Assembly (NCBI GenBank): GCA_039976075.1
Contig: JBDWFY010000013.1
Location: 434,001-498,000 of the forward strand
Direction of reading: 5' to 3'
DNA from: JBDWFY01 sp039976075
GTDB taxonomy: Bacteria; Pseudomonadota; Alphaproteobacteria; Rhizobiales; Stappiaceae
DNA length: 64,000 nt
Numbering within the stretch: the first letter of the stretch is position 1; each line of letters begins with the position of its first letter. This document shows positions 1 through 9,419 of the stretch, piece after piece. Made by a program: the position numbers and the translations under genes. Under the pieces are notes generated by a model that had not been told where the DNA came from, did not search any database, and worked only from the letters and a program-made list of their open reading frames with translations.

Positions 1-287
1 GGAAGCGCTTTGTTTGGGTTGTTACGCGGTTCACGCTTCAGAATGTCGGCGGCATCGAGGAACCGATTGACACGGTCCGTTGGTTTTGCCCCGTGGCTCA
101 GCCAATGCTTGATGCGTTCTTCGTTCATGGTAACGCGCTGCTCAGAATCTTTAGGCAGAAGTGGGTTATAGGTGCCCAATTTTTCAATGAAACGACCATC
201 CCGCGGTGCGCGAATGTCAGCAACAACGATCCGGTAAAACGGGCGCTTTTTTGACCCGCCACGGGCGAGACGAATTTTTAGAGCCAT
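1..287 (-). CDS. rpsP: 30S ribosomal protein S16 (partial, 3' end outside window)
   Basis: Small-subunit ribosomal protein that binds 16S rRNA and helps assemble the 30S particle. The frame opens at ATG (287) and reads MALKIRLARGGSKKRPFYRI, the hallmark S16 start, followed by VADIRAPRDGRFIEKLGTYNP; it runs off the left edge after about 95 codons with no stop. It is the last gene of a minus-strand group with ffh and chorismate mutase, 32 bp downstream of the latter, a common alphaproteobacterial order. Identity is secure; only the C-terminal tail is unseen. Confidence 0.96.
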   Translation of the reverse strand, partial: MALKIRLARGGSKKRPFYRIVVADIRAPRDGRFIEKLGTYNPLLPKDSEQRVTMNEERIKHWLSHGAKPTDRVNRFLDAADILKREPRNNPNKAL

Positions 288-319
288 GATATTTCTCCTA
301 TTTGATTTCTATTGTCGCT

Positions 320-628
320 TCAGCGACGAATGGCTTCATGATGTCTGATGACTTCCTTGACGATGAAGTTCAGGAACTTCTCGGCAAAATCGGGATCCAG
401 ATCCGCATCGGTCGCCAGCTGACGCAAGCGCGCGATCTGAATTTTCTCACGCGCCGGGTCTGCCGGCGGTAAATCGTGTGTGGCTTTGAGTTCGCCCACT
501 GCTTTTGTGCAACGAAACCGCTCGGCCAGCATATGGATGAGCGCAGCGTCAATATTGTCGATACTACCTCGCAAATTCCCCAGTATTTCCTGGGCTTCGG
601 CCGCGCGGTCCAGATTGTTTACGTTCAT
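320..628 (-). CDS. Chorismate mutase, AroQ class
   Basis: Converts chorismate to prephenate for phenylalanine and tyrosine synthesis in the cytoplasm. The 102-residue all-helical protein matches a free-standing AroQ-type domain: an LR(20)xxID signature, R37, K48 and the D57-P-x-R60-E61 group lie where the catalytic residues of the E. coli PheA mutase domain are expected. Its ATG overlaps the ffh stop (ATGA), so the two are translationally coupled, and rpsP follows. The coupling to a protein-targeting and ribosome operon is typical of rhizobia and does not imply a targeting role. No second domain (prephenate dehydratase or DAHP synthase) is fused. Confidence 0.88.
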   Translation of the reverse strand: MNVNNLDRAAEAQEILGNLRGSIDNIDAALIHMLAERFRCTKAVGELKATHDLPPADPAREKIQIARLRQLATDADLDPDFAEKFLNFIVKEVIRHHEAIRR

Positions 629-2154
629 TTCTTCTTACCCTTGCCTCCAAGACCAGGCAGACCGCCAAGACCCGGTAATCCGCCACCGCCGAGGCCGGGC
701 AGATTTCCAGGCAAGCCGCCAGGAAGACCGCCAGGCATGCCACCGGGCATCGGCGGAAGTCCGCCGCCCTTGGCCATTTTCTCCAGCTCGGCAGGATCGA
801 CCTGTGGCATGCCACCGCCCATGAGACCGCCCAGGCCACCGAGCAGTCCGCCTTTTTTCTTACCCATCATTTTCATGACGTCAGCCATCTGACGATGCAT
901 TTTCAAGAGCTTGTTCACATCCTGCACCAGCGTGCCGGAGCCGGCGGCAATTCGCTTTTTTCGACTGGCATTGAGAAGTTTGGGATTGCGTTTTTCTTTG
1001 CCGGTCATTGACGAAATGATCGCGCGCTGGCGTCGGAACATGCTTTCGTCGAGATTAGCCGACTGCATCTGTTTCTTCATCTTGCCGACGCCGGGCATCA
1101 TCGACATCATACCGGACATGCCGCCCAGTTTCTCCATCTGGCCAAGTTGCTCAGAGAGATCCTCCAGGTCGAAGGCTCCCTTCTGCATCTTTTTGGCCAT
1201 TTTTGCGGCCTTTTCCGCATCAATGGATTCGGCGGCCTTTTCAACGAGCGAAACGATATCGCCCATGCCCAATATGCGATCGGCAATCCGGCGTGGATGA
1301 AAATCTTCCAGAGCGTCCGATTTTTCCCCGGTTCCCACCAGTTTCACCGGCTTGCCTGTCACAGCCCGCATCGATAAGGCGGCACCACCGCGCCCATCAC
1401 CGTCCATACGGGTCAGAACGATACCGGTAATACCGACACGCTCGTCAAAACTCTGAGCCAGATTGACCGCATCCTGACCGGTCAGTGAATCCGCCACCAG
1501 CAATATTTCATGCGGATTGGCAATCGACTTGATGTCCGCCATCTCCAGCATCAGAGGCTCATCGATATGAGTTCGGCCTGCTGTATCCAGAATAACCACA
1601 TCGAAACCACCAAGCCGCGCCGCGTTCATTGCCCTGTCAGCGATTTGCGTCGGGGTTTGGCCGGCGACAATTGGCAGTGTCTGAACGTTGTTTTGCTCAC
1701 CCAGCACTTTCAACTGTTCCTGCGCGGCTGGCCGTCTTGTATCCAGTGACGCCATCAGGACTTTGCGATTTTCACGCTGAGACAGGCGCCGCGCGATTTT
1801 CGCGCTCGTTGTCGTTTTACCTGACCCCTGCAAGCCGACCATCATGATCGGAACCGGTGCCGTTGCATTGAGATTTATCGGGTCGGCTTCCTCGCCCAGC
1901 ATCTCCACAAGCTGATCGTGCACGATTTTGACGACCATCTGACCCGGCGTGACGGATTTGACAACTTCCGCACCAACGGCTCGGGAGCGAACCTTGTCCG
2001 TAAAGGAACGAACCACATTCAATGCCACATCGGCTTCAATCAGGGCACGCCTGACTTCACGCAATGCTGCGCCGACGTCGGCCTCACTCAGAGATCCGCG
2101 CTTAGTCAGCTTATCCAGTATACCGCCGAGGCGATCAGAAAGGCTTTCAAACAT
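625..2154 (-). CDS. ffh: Signal recognition particle protein Ffh (SRP54)
   Basis: GTPase of the signal recognition particle; binds 4.5S RNA and signal sequences of nascent membrane proteins and hands them to FtsY. From the chosen start (MFESLSDRLGG) it has 509 residues: N domain about 1-100, NG GTPase with P-loop GLQGSGKT at 108-115, DTRRPAAQEQL at 138-148, DTAGR at 190-194 and TRMD near 248, then a methionine-rich M domain to about 450. The tail is low-complexity Gly/Leu/Pro ending GGKGKKK. The ATG at 2154 has GAAGAG upstream; the frame stays open 31 codons further but that part has no Ffh-like sequence. The stop overlaps the chorismate mutase start. Confidence 0.97.
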   Translation of the reverse strand: MFESLSDRLGGILDKLTKRGSLSEADVGAALREVRRALIEADVALNVVRSFTDKVRSRAVGAEVVKSVTPGQMVVKIVHDQLVEMLGEEADPINLNATAPVPIMMVGLQGSGKTTTSAKIARRLSQRENRKVLMASLDTRRPAAQEQLKVLGEQNNVQTLPIVAGQTPTQIADRAMNAARLGGFDVVILDTAGRTHIDEPLMLEMADIKSIANPHEILLVADSLTGQDAVNLAQSFDERVGITGIVLTRMDGDGRGGAALSMRAVTGKPVKLVGTGEKSDALEDFHPRRIADRILGMGDIVSLVEKAAESIDAEKAAKMAKKMQKGAFDLEDLSEQLGQMEKLGGMSGMMSMMPGVGKMKKQMQSANLDESMFRRQRAIISSMTGKEKRNPKLLNASRKKRIAAGSGTLVQDVNKLLKMHRQMADVMKMMGKKKGGLLGGLGGLMGGGMPQVDPAELEKMAKGGGLPPMPGGMPGGLPGGLPGNLPGLGGGGLPGLGGLPGLGGKGKKK

Positions 2155-2312
2155 GGGCCGCTCTTCTTTCGTTTTCGGTTCCAGACAGAGATTTACCGCT
2201 TTGAATTCTACGCTTTCAAAGTGGTGACAACCACACAAGTTTATCACTCATTTTTCGCCTCATGATCTTCAGTATCAGGATCGAACAGACCCGATGGCCG
2301 AATTTCACAAGC

Positions 2313-2351
2313 AAAAAAGCACCCGAGGGCGCATCGCGCTGTCGGGTGTGC
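2313..2351 (-). terminator. Rho-independent terminator downstream of the yggS-type gene
   Basis: On the minus strand an arm at 2348-2342 pairs perfectly over 7 bp with 2326-2320 (CACCCGA/TCGGGTG), with a GC-rich inner stem in the loop, followed at once by a run of six T. It lies about 100 bp past the stop of the minus-strand PLP-protein gene, so it should separate that gene from ffh. Confidence 0.8.
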
Positions 2352-2453
2352 TCCTCCGGGCTCAATTTATACCTGTGCGGGGCCCGGTCGGTAAGTGACT
2401 GACTTACGTCTGTCTAGAGAGTGAGCGCGGTATAAGTTGAATGTCCGATCAAG

Positions 2454-3119
2454 TCAAGGAAGCCGCGGCCCAAAGATGGCGGAACCAACCCGGATATGTG
2501 TGGCACCCGCCTGCGCGGCGCGTTCAAAATCCGCTGACATGCCCATAGACAGGCTGCAGATATCATTCCGCCGGGCAATATCGGCCAGCATTGTGAAATG
2601 CGGAACCGGATCTTCACCTGCAGGGGGTATGCACATCAAACCGGCAATTTCCAGCTTCTGATCGTCCCGACAATAGGCGATCAGCTGATCCGCATCGGCT
2701 GGTAAGACACCCCCTTTTTGCGGTTCACTTCCCGTGTTGACTTGAACAAACAGCTGGATAGAGCGTTTCTGTCGATCCATTTCTTTCTTGAGCGCCCGCG
2801 CAATCTTTTCCCGGTCCACTGTTTGGATAACATCGAACAGCGCCACTGCATCGGCTGCCTTGTTCGACTGCAATGGACCGATTAGATGAAGTTCGAGGTC
2901 AGGGTATTTCTCTTGAAGAGCCGGCCATTTGCCCTGGCTCTCCTGAACCCGATTTTCGCCAAAGACTCTTTGCCCTGCCTCAATGACCGGTTCGATGGTG
3001 TCAGCGTCATATGTTTTGGAAACAGCAATCAGTGTCGGCGAAGTCACGGATAAGGCAGATGCCGCAGTTGCCTCTACCAGCTGCTTCTTCACTTTGCCTA
3101 GCCGTTCTGCCGGTGTCAT
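2454..3119 (-). CDS. YggS/PROSC-family pyridoxal phosphate homeostasis protein
   Basis: PLP-binding protein of the alanine-racemase fold that buffers PLP; it has no established catalytic reaction. The 221 residues form a single TIM-barrel domain. The PLP lysine is K35 in LIAVSKTYDAD, and GENRVQE, HLIGPLQSNK and the C-terminal SMGMSADFERA and THIRVGSAIFG blocks are family hallmarks. Divergent from leuS and closed by a terminator on its 3' side, so probably monocistronic. Family assignment is firm; E. coli calls the homologue yggS. Confidence 0.93.
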   Translation of the reverse strand: MTPAERLGKVKKQLVEATAASALSVTSPTLIAVSKTYDADTIEPVIEAGQRVFGENRVQESQGKWPALQEKYPDLELHLIGPLQSNKAADAVALFDVIQTVDREKIARALKKEMDRQKRSIQLFVQVNTGSEPQKGGVLPADADQLIAYCRDDQKLEIAGLMCIPPAGEDPVPHFTMLADIARRNDICSLSMGMSADFERAAQAGATHIRVGSAIFGPRLP

Positions 3120-3318
3120 GTGCTCTCCTGATAGACCGGTTGTGAGATTAATTGCCGTGTGGCTCCTGCCACATGCACAAAAACAATTGACTATTCAACC
3201 CTTTCACTTTGAATTCCCGCGCTACAAAGCAATCAGGCGGTTGACCGGAGCACTAAATTCTGTTGACAGTCCGACCATACGTTTCACAACCAATAAGATA
3301 AGACAGACGGCAATAAAC

Positions 3319-5928
3319 ATGGCAAGCGAGCGCTATAACGCACGCGAGGCGGAAGCCCGGTGGCAAAAAACTTGGGACAAGGCCGAGGTTTTCAAAACCT
3401 CCAATTCGGACCAACGCCCGAAATATTATGTCCTTGAAATGTTTCCCTATCCCTCGGGCCGCATCCATATGGGCCATGTACGCAACTACGCCATGGGTGA
3501 TGTGGTAGCACGCTATCGGCGTGCACGCGGATTTAACGTTCTGCATCCGATGGGATGGGACGCCTTTGGTATGCCGGCGGAAAACGCCGCAATACAGAAT
3601 AACGTGCATCCCAGCGAATGGACCTATCAAAATATCGCGGCCATGCGCGATCAGCTGAAGATTATGGGATTGTCGCTCGACTGGTCGCGGGAATTCGCAA
3701 CGTGCGACGTCGCGTATTACAAGCAACAACAAAAACTGTTCGTCGATTTTCTTGAAGCCGGTCTGGTTTATCGCAAAAAATCCAAAGTGAACTGGGATCC
3801 TGTCGACATGACGGTCCTTGCCAACGAACAGGTGATAGACGGCTGTGGCTGGCGCTCAGGCGCGCCGGTGGAGCAGCGCGAGCTGACACAGTGGTTCTTT
3901 AATATTTCAGAACACGCCCCCGACTTGCTTGAGGCATTGGACGGCCTGGATCGCTGGCCGGAAAAAGTGCGCCTGATGCAGAAAAACTGGATTGGCCGCT
4001 CTGAGGGCCTGACAGTCCGGTTCGAATTTGAAACAACAGCTCCGGATGGCTCCGATACACTGGAGATTTTCACAACGCGCCCGGATACCTTGTTCGGAGC
4101 CAGTTTTATGGCGCTGTCTCCCGATCATCCTCTGTCGGCTGCAATTGCGAAAACCAATCCTGACCTGACTGCGTTCATAGAAGAATGCCGACGGATCGGC
4201 ACATCTGTTGCGGCCATCGAAACCGCTGAAAAGAAGGGTTATGATACCGGCCTGAAAGTCAAACATCCTGTCAATGAAGGGCAGACATTACCGGTCTATG
4301 TCGCCAATTTCGTTTTGATGGATTACGGCACAGGTGCAATTTTCGGCTGCCCCGCTCATGATCAGCGGGATTTGGATTTTGCAAATAAATACGCTTTGCC
4401 CGTCACGCCCGTTGTTCTGCCCGAAAACGGCGATGCCGCCAGCTTCAAAATAGATCAGGAAGCCTATACCGGCGAAGGCCGTATCATCAATTCAGACTTT
4501 CTCGACGGGATGAGCATCGCCGATGCCAAGGAAACCATTGCCGTTCGCCTTGAATCAGTGCAGATCGGTGGCAGTCCTCAGGCAGAGCGACAGATCAATT
4601 ACAAGTTGCGTGACTGGGGAATTTCCCGCCAAAGATATTGGGGTTGCCCGATCCCGGTTATTCACTGTGAGGCCTGCGGCACGGTTCCGGTCCCTAAGCA
4701 AGAATTACCGGTTGAGCTGCCCAATGACATTAATTTCGACAAGCCGGGAAATCCGCTGGACCGACACCCTACCTGGAAACACTGCGCCTGCCCCGCATGC
4801 GGCAAAGAGGCAACCCGTGAAACCGATACGATGGATACGTTTGTCGACTCGTCCTGGTATTTTACGCGCTTCACGGCTCCGGACCTTGAAGACCCGACGG
4901 ACAAGAATGTCGCCGACCATTGGCTGCCAGTCGACCAGTATATTGGCGGTATCGAACACGCGATCCTGCACTTGCTCTATTCGCGCTTCTTCACGAGAGC
5001 AATGCAGATCACCGGTCATGTCGGAATGAAGGAACCGTTCAAGGGTTTGTTTACCCAGGGTATGGTGACTCATGAAACCTACCGCGATGCCGACGGTCAA
5101 TGGATCACTCCGGCGGATCTGCGCATTGAAGAAGGCAGCGGTATTCGTCAGGCGTTTCGACTGGACACTGGCGCGGAAGTTTCGATCGGTTCTATCGAGA
5201 AGATGTCCAAGTCGAAAAAGAACACAGTGGACCCGACCGATATTATCGATACATATGGCGCTGATACAGCGCGGTTTTTCATGCTGTCAGACTCACCGCC
5301 GGAACGGGATGTAATCTGGACGGAAGAGGGCGTTCAAGGGGCCTTTCGATTTGTTCAGAGGGTTTGGCGCCTGGTCGATGACGCGGTCGAATCAATGCCG
5401 CCGCTGGACACACCGCAACCCGAGACATTTTCCGAAAATGTCCTGGCACTGCGACGCACAACCCACAAAACGCTGGATGCTGTTTCAAACGATCTGGAAA
5501 AGCTGGCATTTAACCGTGCTGTTGCCCGCATGTATGAACTGGTCAACAGTATAGGGAAAGCGGGAAAACCGACATCGGACGATGGGGCCTGGGCATTGCG
5601 CGAAGCCATCGAAACGCTCGTTCAAATTATGGCCCCGATGATGCCTCATCTTGCGGAAGAGTGCTGGCAAAAACTGGGGCAAAACTCGCTTCTGGCGACT
5701 TCAGACTGGCCACAAGTGGAAAAAGACCTTTTAATTGAGAATACCATTATCCTGCCTGTGCAGGTCAATGGAAAGAAACGCGCTGAGCTGTCAATTGCCC
5801 GGGACGCAACCAAAGAACAGGTCGAGGCAGCCGCACTGGAACTGGAAGCCATTGTCCGGATACTGGATGGCAATGCACCGCGCAAAGTCATCGTCGTACC
5901 TCAGAGGATTGTAAATGTCGTTGCTTAA
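3319..5928 (+). CDS. leuS: Leucyl-tRNA synthetase
   Basis: Class I aminoacyl-tRNA synthetase charging tRNA-Leu. The 869-residue protein starts MASERYNAREAEARWQ, the usual rhizobial start. Visible motifs: PYPSGRIHMGH with the HIGH signature at 50-53, the CP1 editing domain with TTRPDTLFGAS, the tRNA-leucine-specific DTFVDSSWYF block, and EKMSKSKKN with KMSKS at 628-632. The frame is open for over 300 bp upstream, but that part overlaps the divergent yggS-type gene in reverse and is not LeuS-like. First gene of leuS-lptE-holA; its end overlaps lptE by 14 bp. Confidence 0.98.
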   Translation: MASERYNAREAEARWQKTWDKAEVFKTSNSDQRPKYYVLEMFPYPSGRIHMGHVRNYAMGDVVARYRRARGFNVLHPMGWDAFGMPAENAAIQNNVHPSEWTYQNIAAMRDQLKIMGLSLDWSREFATCDVAYYKQQQKLFVDFLEAGLVYRKKSKVNWDPVDMTVLANEQVIDGCGWRSGAPVEQRELTQWFFNISEHAPDLLEALDGLDRWPEKVRLMQKNWIGRSEGLTVRFEFETTAPDGSDTLEIFTTRPDTLFGASFMALSPDHPLSAAIAKTNPDLTAFIEECRRIGTSVAAIETAEKKGYDTGLKVKHPVNEGQTLPVYVANFVLMDYGTGAIFGCPAHDQRDLDFANKYALPVTPVVLPENGDAASFKIDQEAYTGEGRIINSDFLDGMSIADAKETIAVRLESVQIGGSPQAERQINYKLRDWGISRQRYWGCPIPVIHCEACGTVPVPKQELPVELPNDINFDKPGNPLDRHPTWKHCACPACGKEATRETDTMDTFVDSSWYFTRFTAPDLEDPTDKNVADHWLPVDQYIGGIEHAILHLLYSRFFTRAMQITGHVGMKEPFKGLFTQGMVTHETYRDADGQWITPADLRIEEGSGIRQAFRLDTGAEVSIGSIEKMSKSKKNTVDPTDIIDTYGADTARFFMLSDSPPERDVIWTEEGVQGAFRFVQRVWRLVDDAVESMPPLDTPQPETFSENVLALRRTTHKTLDAVSNDLEKLAFNRAVARMYELVNSIGKAGKPTSDDGAWALREAIETLVQIMAPMMPHLAEECWQKLGQNSLLATSDWPQVEKDLLIENTIILPVQVNGKKRAELSIARDATKEQVEAAALELEAIVRILDGNAPRKVIVVPQRIVNVVA

Positions 5929-6451
5929 CCGCTCGTCAAAACCCGCATTCCTAAAGTCCGTGACGATTGGGTTAGCGGGCCTTTTTCTCTTGGGCGGATG
6001 CAACATACGACCGCTCTATGGTTCGCTTCCCGGTCAGGCACCCATTCAGGATGAACTCGCTGCCATCGATGTGGAAGCCGATCAGGAACTGCGCAATGAA
6101 CTCATTTTCCTGCTCAAGCGGGGCGGTGAGGGTCTTCCAGATCAATATCGGCTCAAGGTTACGCTTACGGAATCGTCATCTGCGGTATCTATCGAACAGC
6201 TGGAAGACGTCCCGGCATCCTATCTCGTTACAATTACGGCCAGTTTTGCACTTTCTGAAATTGAAAGTGGACGCACTGTGCTTACGGGCACGTCATTCTC
6301 AAGTGCTTCTTATGACTTCTCGTCTCAACGGTTTGCCAATCTACGCGCAAAACGGGACGCGGTGACACGGGCCAACAAGTCGATTGCGCGCGATCTTCAA
6401 ATTCGGCTTGGAGCCTATTTTGCCGGACGCGAAAAAATCACTGCCGGTTAG
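5915..6451 (+). CDS. lptE: LPS-assembly lipoprotein LptE
   Basis: Outer-membrane lipoprotein expected to plug and assemble the LptD translocon that inserts lipopolysaccharide. The 178-residue protein has a positive N-terminus, a hydrophobic stretch IGLAGLFLLGG and a lipobox LGGC with C29 as the likely lipidated residue, then NIRPLYG, the alphaproteobacterial LptE hallmark. The ATG is preceded by AGAGGA inside leuS, giving a 14-bp overlap. Position between leuS and holA matches the conserved leuS-lptE-holA order, which is the best support for so divergent a family. Confidence 0.9.
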   Translation: MSLLNRSSKPAFLKSVTIGLAGLFLLGGCNIRPLYGSLPGQAPIQDELAAIDVEADQELRNELIFLLKRGGEGLPDQYRLKVTLTESSSAVSIEQLEDVPASYLVTITASFALSEIESGRTVLTGTSFSSASYDFSSQRFANLRAKRDAVTRANKSIARDLQIRLGAYFAGREKITAG

Positions 6452-6459
6452 AAAATGCA

Positions 6460-7506
6460 ATGGTTGCGCTGAAACCTGCCGAGATTGATCGCTTTCTGAA
6501 ACAACCGCATCCCGATTGCCTGCTCGTTCTGATCTATGGTCCGGACATCGGTCTGGTGTCCGAACGGGCACGGGCATTGATCAATCAGGCGACATCCGGG
6601 AACGATGATCCTTTCTCCCAGGTAAAACTCAGCGCGAGCGATCTCACCGGTGATCCGGACCGATTGATTGATGAAATTCTGACGATCCCGATGTTTGGAG
6701 GAAGACGGACCATCTGGATCAAGGACGGCAGCAATGCCATTGCCGGAGCCATCAAGGGCGCTTTGGAGGTCAAGGGTGGTGATGCATTGGTCGTTGTTGA
6801 AGCAGGGGATCTTAAAAGGGGAAGTGCGCTTCGCAAACAGATCGAACAACATAAAACGGCCACAGCTGTTCCCTGTTACGCTGATGCTGAAAGAGACATC
6901 GATCGTCTTATTGATGAGGAAACACGGTCATCTAATCTCGCAATCTCAAGGGAAGCACGCGCAGCCTTGCACAGCCTGCTTGGTGCTGACCGCATGGCAT
7001 CTCGCGGTGAGCTCAAAAAACTGTGCCTCTATACACAAGGGCAAGAGCGCATTGAAACCGATGACGTCGAAAAAGTGGTGGGCGATGCTTCTGCCCTTGC
7101 TGTCGATGCCTTGATCGACGCCTCTGCTTTAGGCGATCTTGCAAAACTTGATCATGCAATTGAACGGTTTCATGCATCAGGCATGAACGGGGCGGTCTTG
7201 GCCGGAATGATACTAAGGCATTTCCAATGGCTGGATCGCGCACGTGCGGAGCACGACGCAGGGAAGGGGGCAGATCAAGTTGTCGCCGGCGCACTCCCGC
7301 CAATTTATTTCAAACGCCGACCTGCTGTTGCACGCCAGATCGCACTTTGGTCACCGACACAATTGGCCAAGGCGACAGCTCTGCTGAATGACTGCATTTT
7401 ACAAACCCGGCTCATGCCGGATCATCTGGGACACGCCATCATATCTGATGCCTTACTAACTCTGGCCCGCGTGGCAGCTCAGAATAATAAACGCCGACGG
7501 CGCTAG
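6460..7506 (+). CDS. holA: DNA polymerase III delta subunit
   Basis: Clamp-loader subunit that opens the beta sliding clamp. The 348-residue protein has the delta N-terminal pattern (LLVLIYGPDIGLVSERA, then PMFGGRRTIWIKDG), a region lacking a true Walker A as expected for delta, and a C-terminal helical collar domain (DALIDASALGDL, then MILRHFQWLDRA). The start is 8 bp after the lptE stop with only a weak ribosome site. It ends 75 bp from the convergent parB. Confidence 0.93.
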   Translation: MVALKPAEIDRFLKQPHPDCLLVLIYGPDIGLVSERARALINQATSGNDDPFSQVKLSASDLTGDPDRLIDEILTIPMFGGRRTIWIKDGSNAIAGAIKGALEVKGGDALVVVEAGDLKRGSALRKQIEQHKTATAVPCYADAERDIDRLIDEETRSSNLAISREARAALHSLLGADRMASRGELKKLCLYTQGQERIETDDVEKVVGDASALAVDALIDASALGDLAKLDHAIERFHASGMNGAVLAGMILRHFQWLDRARAEHDAGKGADQVVAGALPPIYFKRRPAVARQIALWSPTQLAKATALLNDCILQTRLMPDHLGHAIISDALLTLARVAAQNNKRRRR

Positions 7507-7581
7507 GCTGCGCTCTATAAAAGTCGGCACGTTTTAGCGATTCCAATGCGGGTTTAAAACGACGAAGTCCGATATGAAAAA

Positions 7582-8529
7582 CTAATTCGGATAGCCCAAT
7601 ATTTTGCAGATATTGTCCAGCTGCTCGAGAGAGGCATATCTTATGCGCATTTCTCCCTTGCCGTCATTCTTGTGCTGGATGGCAATTTTTAGTCCCAGTC
7701 CATCTGTCAAACGCTTTTCGAGCGCTTTTGTATCGGCATCTTTTTCAGGTTTGCTCTGTAATCCAGCTGCCGGTTTATTAACCGCGTCCGGATTTTGCGC
7801 GAGTTTTTCCGCTTCTCTTACCGTCAGCCCCTTTTCTACAATGATTTCAGCAAGAGCAGCGGGATCTTCGACGGTAATCAGTGCTCTTGCATGTCCTGCA
7901 GTCAAAAGGCCCTCGGCCAAATAGTCTTTTACCGAGTTGGGCAGTTTCAGAAGGCGCAATGTATTGGCGACATGGCTTCTGCTTTTGCCGATAATTTTCG
8001 CAAGCTCATTCTGTGAATAGGAAAACTCCGAAATCAACTGATCGTAGCCCATCGCTTCTTCAATAGAATTCAGATCAGAACGCTGGACATTTTCAATGAT
8101 GGCGAGTTCAAGTGCTTCCTGATCCGTCACCTCTCTGACGACAACGGGCACTTCATGCAATCCCGAGCGCTGGGCAGCACGCCAGCGGCGCTCACCAGCA
8201 ATGATCTCAAACTTTTCGGCTGAACCCGGAACGGGCCGAACCAGGATCGGTTGGACAATCCCTTTTTCCTTTACCGAAGCAGCAAGATCCGCCAACTCAT
8301 CTTCGGAAAAGGTTTTGCGGGGATTGCGCGGGTTAGCGGAAACAAACTCGATCGGGATCGACTTAACACTGTCACCAGAGTTGGATATGTCTTGTTCTTC
8401 ATGCGATGCTTGAGGCCTGCCGGGAGTGTGTCTGGCTCCAAGAGACTCAGCAACGGATACGTCCCCAATGAGTGCGGCCAACCCCCGTCCCAGCCGCTTG
8501 TTTTTGGGTCGCTCTTCAGCCTTCGACAT
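7582..8529 (-). CDS. parB: Chromosome-partitioning protein ParB
   Basis: Sequence-specific CTPase that loads at parS and spreads to form the partition complex next to the origin. The 315-residue product begins MSKAEERPKNKRLGRGLAALIG, the conserved ParB N-terminus. It carries the GERRWRAAQ and ENVQRSDLNSIEEA boxes and a helix-turn-helix (QNELAKIIGKSRSHVANTLRLLKLP). The ATG at 8529 has GGAAG upstream; a 16-codon upstream extension is unlikely. It follows parA (63 bp) in an rsmG-parA-parB order, and perfect parS sites lie at 10016 and 12162. Confidence 0.97.
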   Translation of the reverse strand: MSKAEERPKNKRLGRGLAALIGDVSVAESLGARHTPGRPQASHEEQDISNSGDSVKSIPIEFVSANPRNPRKTFSEDELADLAASVKEKGIVQPILVRPVPGSAEKFEIIAGERRWRAAQRSGLHEVPVVVREVTDQEALELAIIENVQRSDLNSIEEAMGYDQLISEFSYSQNELAKIIGKSRSHVANTLRLLKLPNSVKDYLAEGLLTAGHARALITVEDPAALAEIIVEKGLTVREAEKLAQNPDAVNKPAAGLQSKPEKDADTKALEKRLTDGLGLKIAIQHKNDGKGEMRIRYASLEQLDNICKILGYPN

Positions 8530-8591
8530 CTGCTGACTTCCTCTATGCGTACGCTTTACGTTTCGCCTGCAAAACAAACGAATGACTCAAA

Positions 8592-9419
8592 TTAAGCGGC
8601 TTCTGCCCGCAAGTGCTTTTCCCGCTGAATGATCTCAGATGCCAAACGCAGGTATGCCTGACTCCCGGAGCATTTTAAGTCATATAGCAGGGCGGGCTTC
8701 CCATAAGACGGTGCTTCGGAAATTCTGACATTCCGAGGTATAATTGTCTCGTATACCGTATCACCCATTGTCTCTCGAACATCCGCAACAACCTGGCCGG
8801 ATAGATTGTTTCGGCTGTCAAACATTGTCAGAACAATGCCATGAATTGATAGATATGGGTTAAGCGTGTGCTTCACCTGATCCACTGTACTCAACAGCTG
8901 ACTCAATCCCTCCAAGGCAAAGAACTCACACTGCAGCGGCACAAGAATAGCGTGGCTGGCAGTCAGCGCATTGATTGTCAGCAAGTTGAGCGACGGCGGA
9001 CAGTCGATCAGAATATAGGAGAATTCAGGCGCTTTTCCCTGTTCGCTATCCTGAACCAAATCTTCCAGAGCATTTTTCAAGCGAAACGCCCGATCCGGAG
9101 AATCGGCAATTTCCAGCTCCAGGCCAAGCAGATCCAACGTCGATGGGGATACCGACAGTCGGGGGACCGATGTTTCAACGATTGAATTTGCCATTGTGTC
9201 ATCGCCATACAGCACTTCGTATGTGGACACAGGTCGATTGTGCTTTTCAATGCCAAGACCAGTGGAAGCGTTTCCCTGAGGATCCAGATCAACAACCAGA
9301 ACCTTTTCACCTATGGCTGCCAGTGCGGTTCCCAGATTAATCGCCGTCGTGGTCTTGCCAACGCCGCCCTTTTGATTTGCGAGTGCAAAAATACGTGGTG
9401 TATCAATGACTTGGTTCAT
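8592..9419 (-). CDS. parA: Chromosome-partitioning ATPase ParA
   Basis: Deviant Walker ATPase that binds the nucleoid non-specifically and moves or anchors ParB-parS complexes. The 275 residues contain ANQKGGVGKTTT (signature lysine K17, P-loop lysine K22), VVDLDPQGN at 43-50 and LIDCPPSLNLL. There is no N-terminal helix-turn-helix, as expected for a chromosomal (type Ib-like) ParA. Its ATG overlaps the rsmG stop by one base, so translation is coupled. Partner of the adjacent parB. Confidence 0.97.
   Translation of the reverse strand: MNQVIDTPRIFALANQKGGVGKTTTAINLGTALAAIGEKVLVVDLDPQGNASTGLGIEKHNRPVSTYEVLYGDDTMANSIVETSVPRLSVSPSTLDLLGLELEIADSPDRAFRLKNALEDLVQDSEQGKAPEFSYILIDCPPSLNLLTINALTASHAILVPLQCEFFALEGLSQLLSTVDQVKHTLNPYLSIHGIVLTMFDSRNNLSGQVVADVRETMGDTVYETIIPRNVRISEAPSYGKPALLYDLKCSGSQAYLRLASEIIQREKHLRAEAA

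Noticed and set aside
476..892. Proline-rich plus-strand frames opposite the end of ffh
   Set aside because: They are the reverse-strand shadow of the glycine-rich Ffh tail.
2983..3318. Upstream extension of the leuS frame
   Set aside because: It runs antisense over the yggS-type gene and has no LeuS similarity; the conserved start is MASERYNARE.
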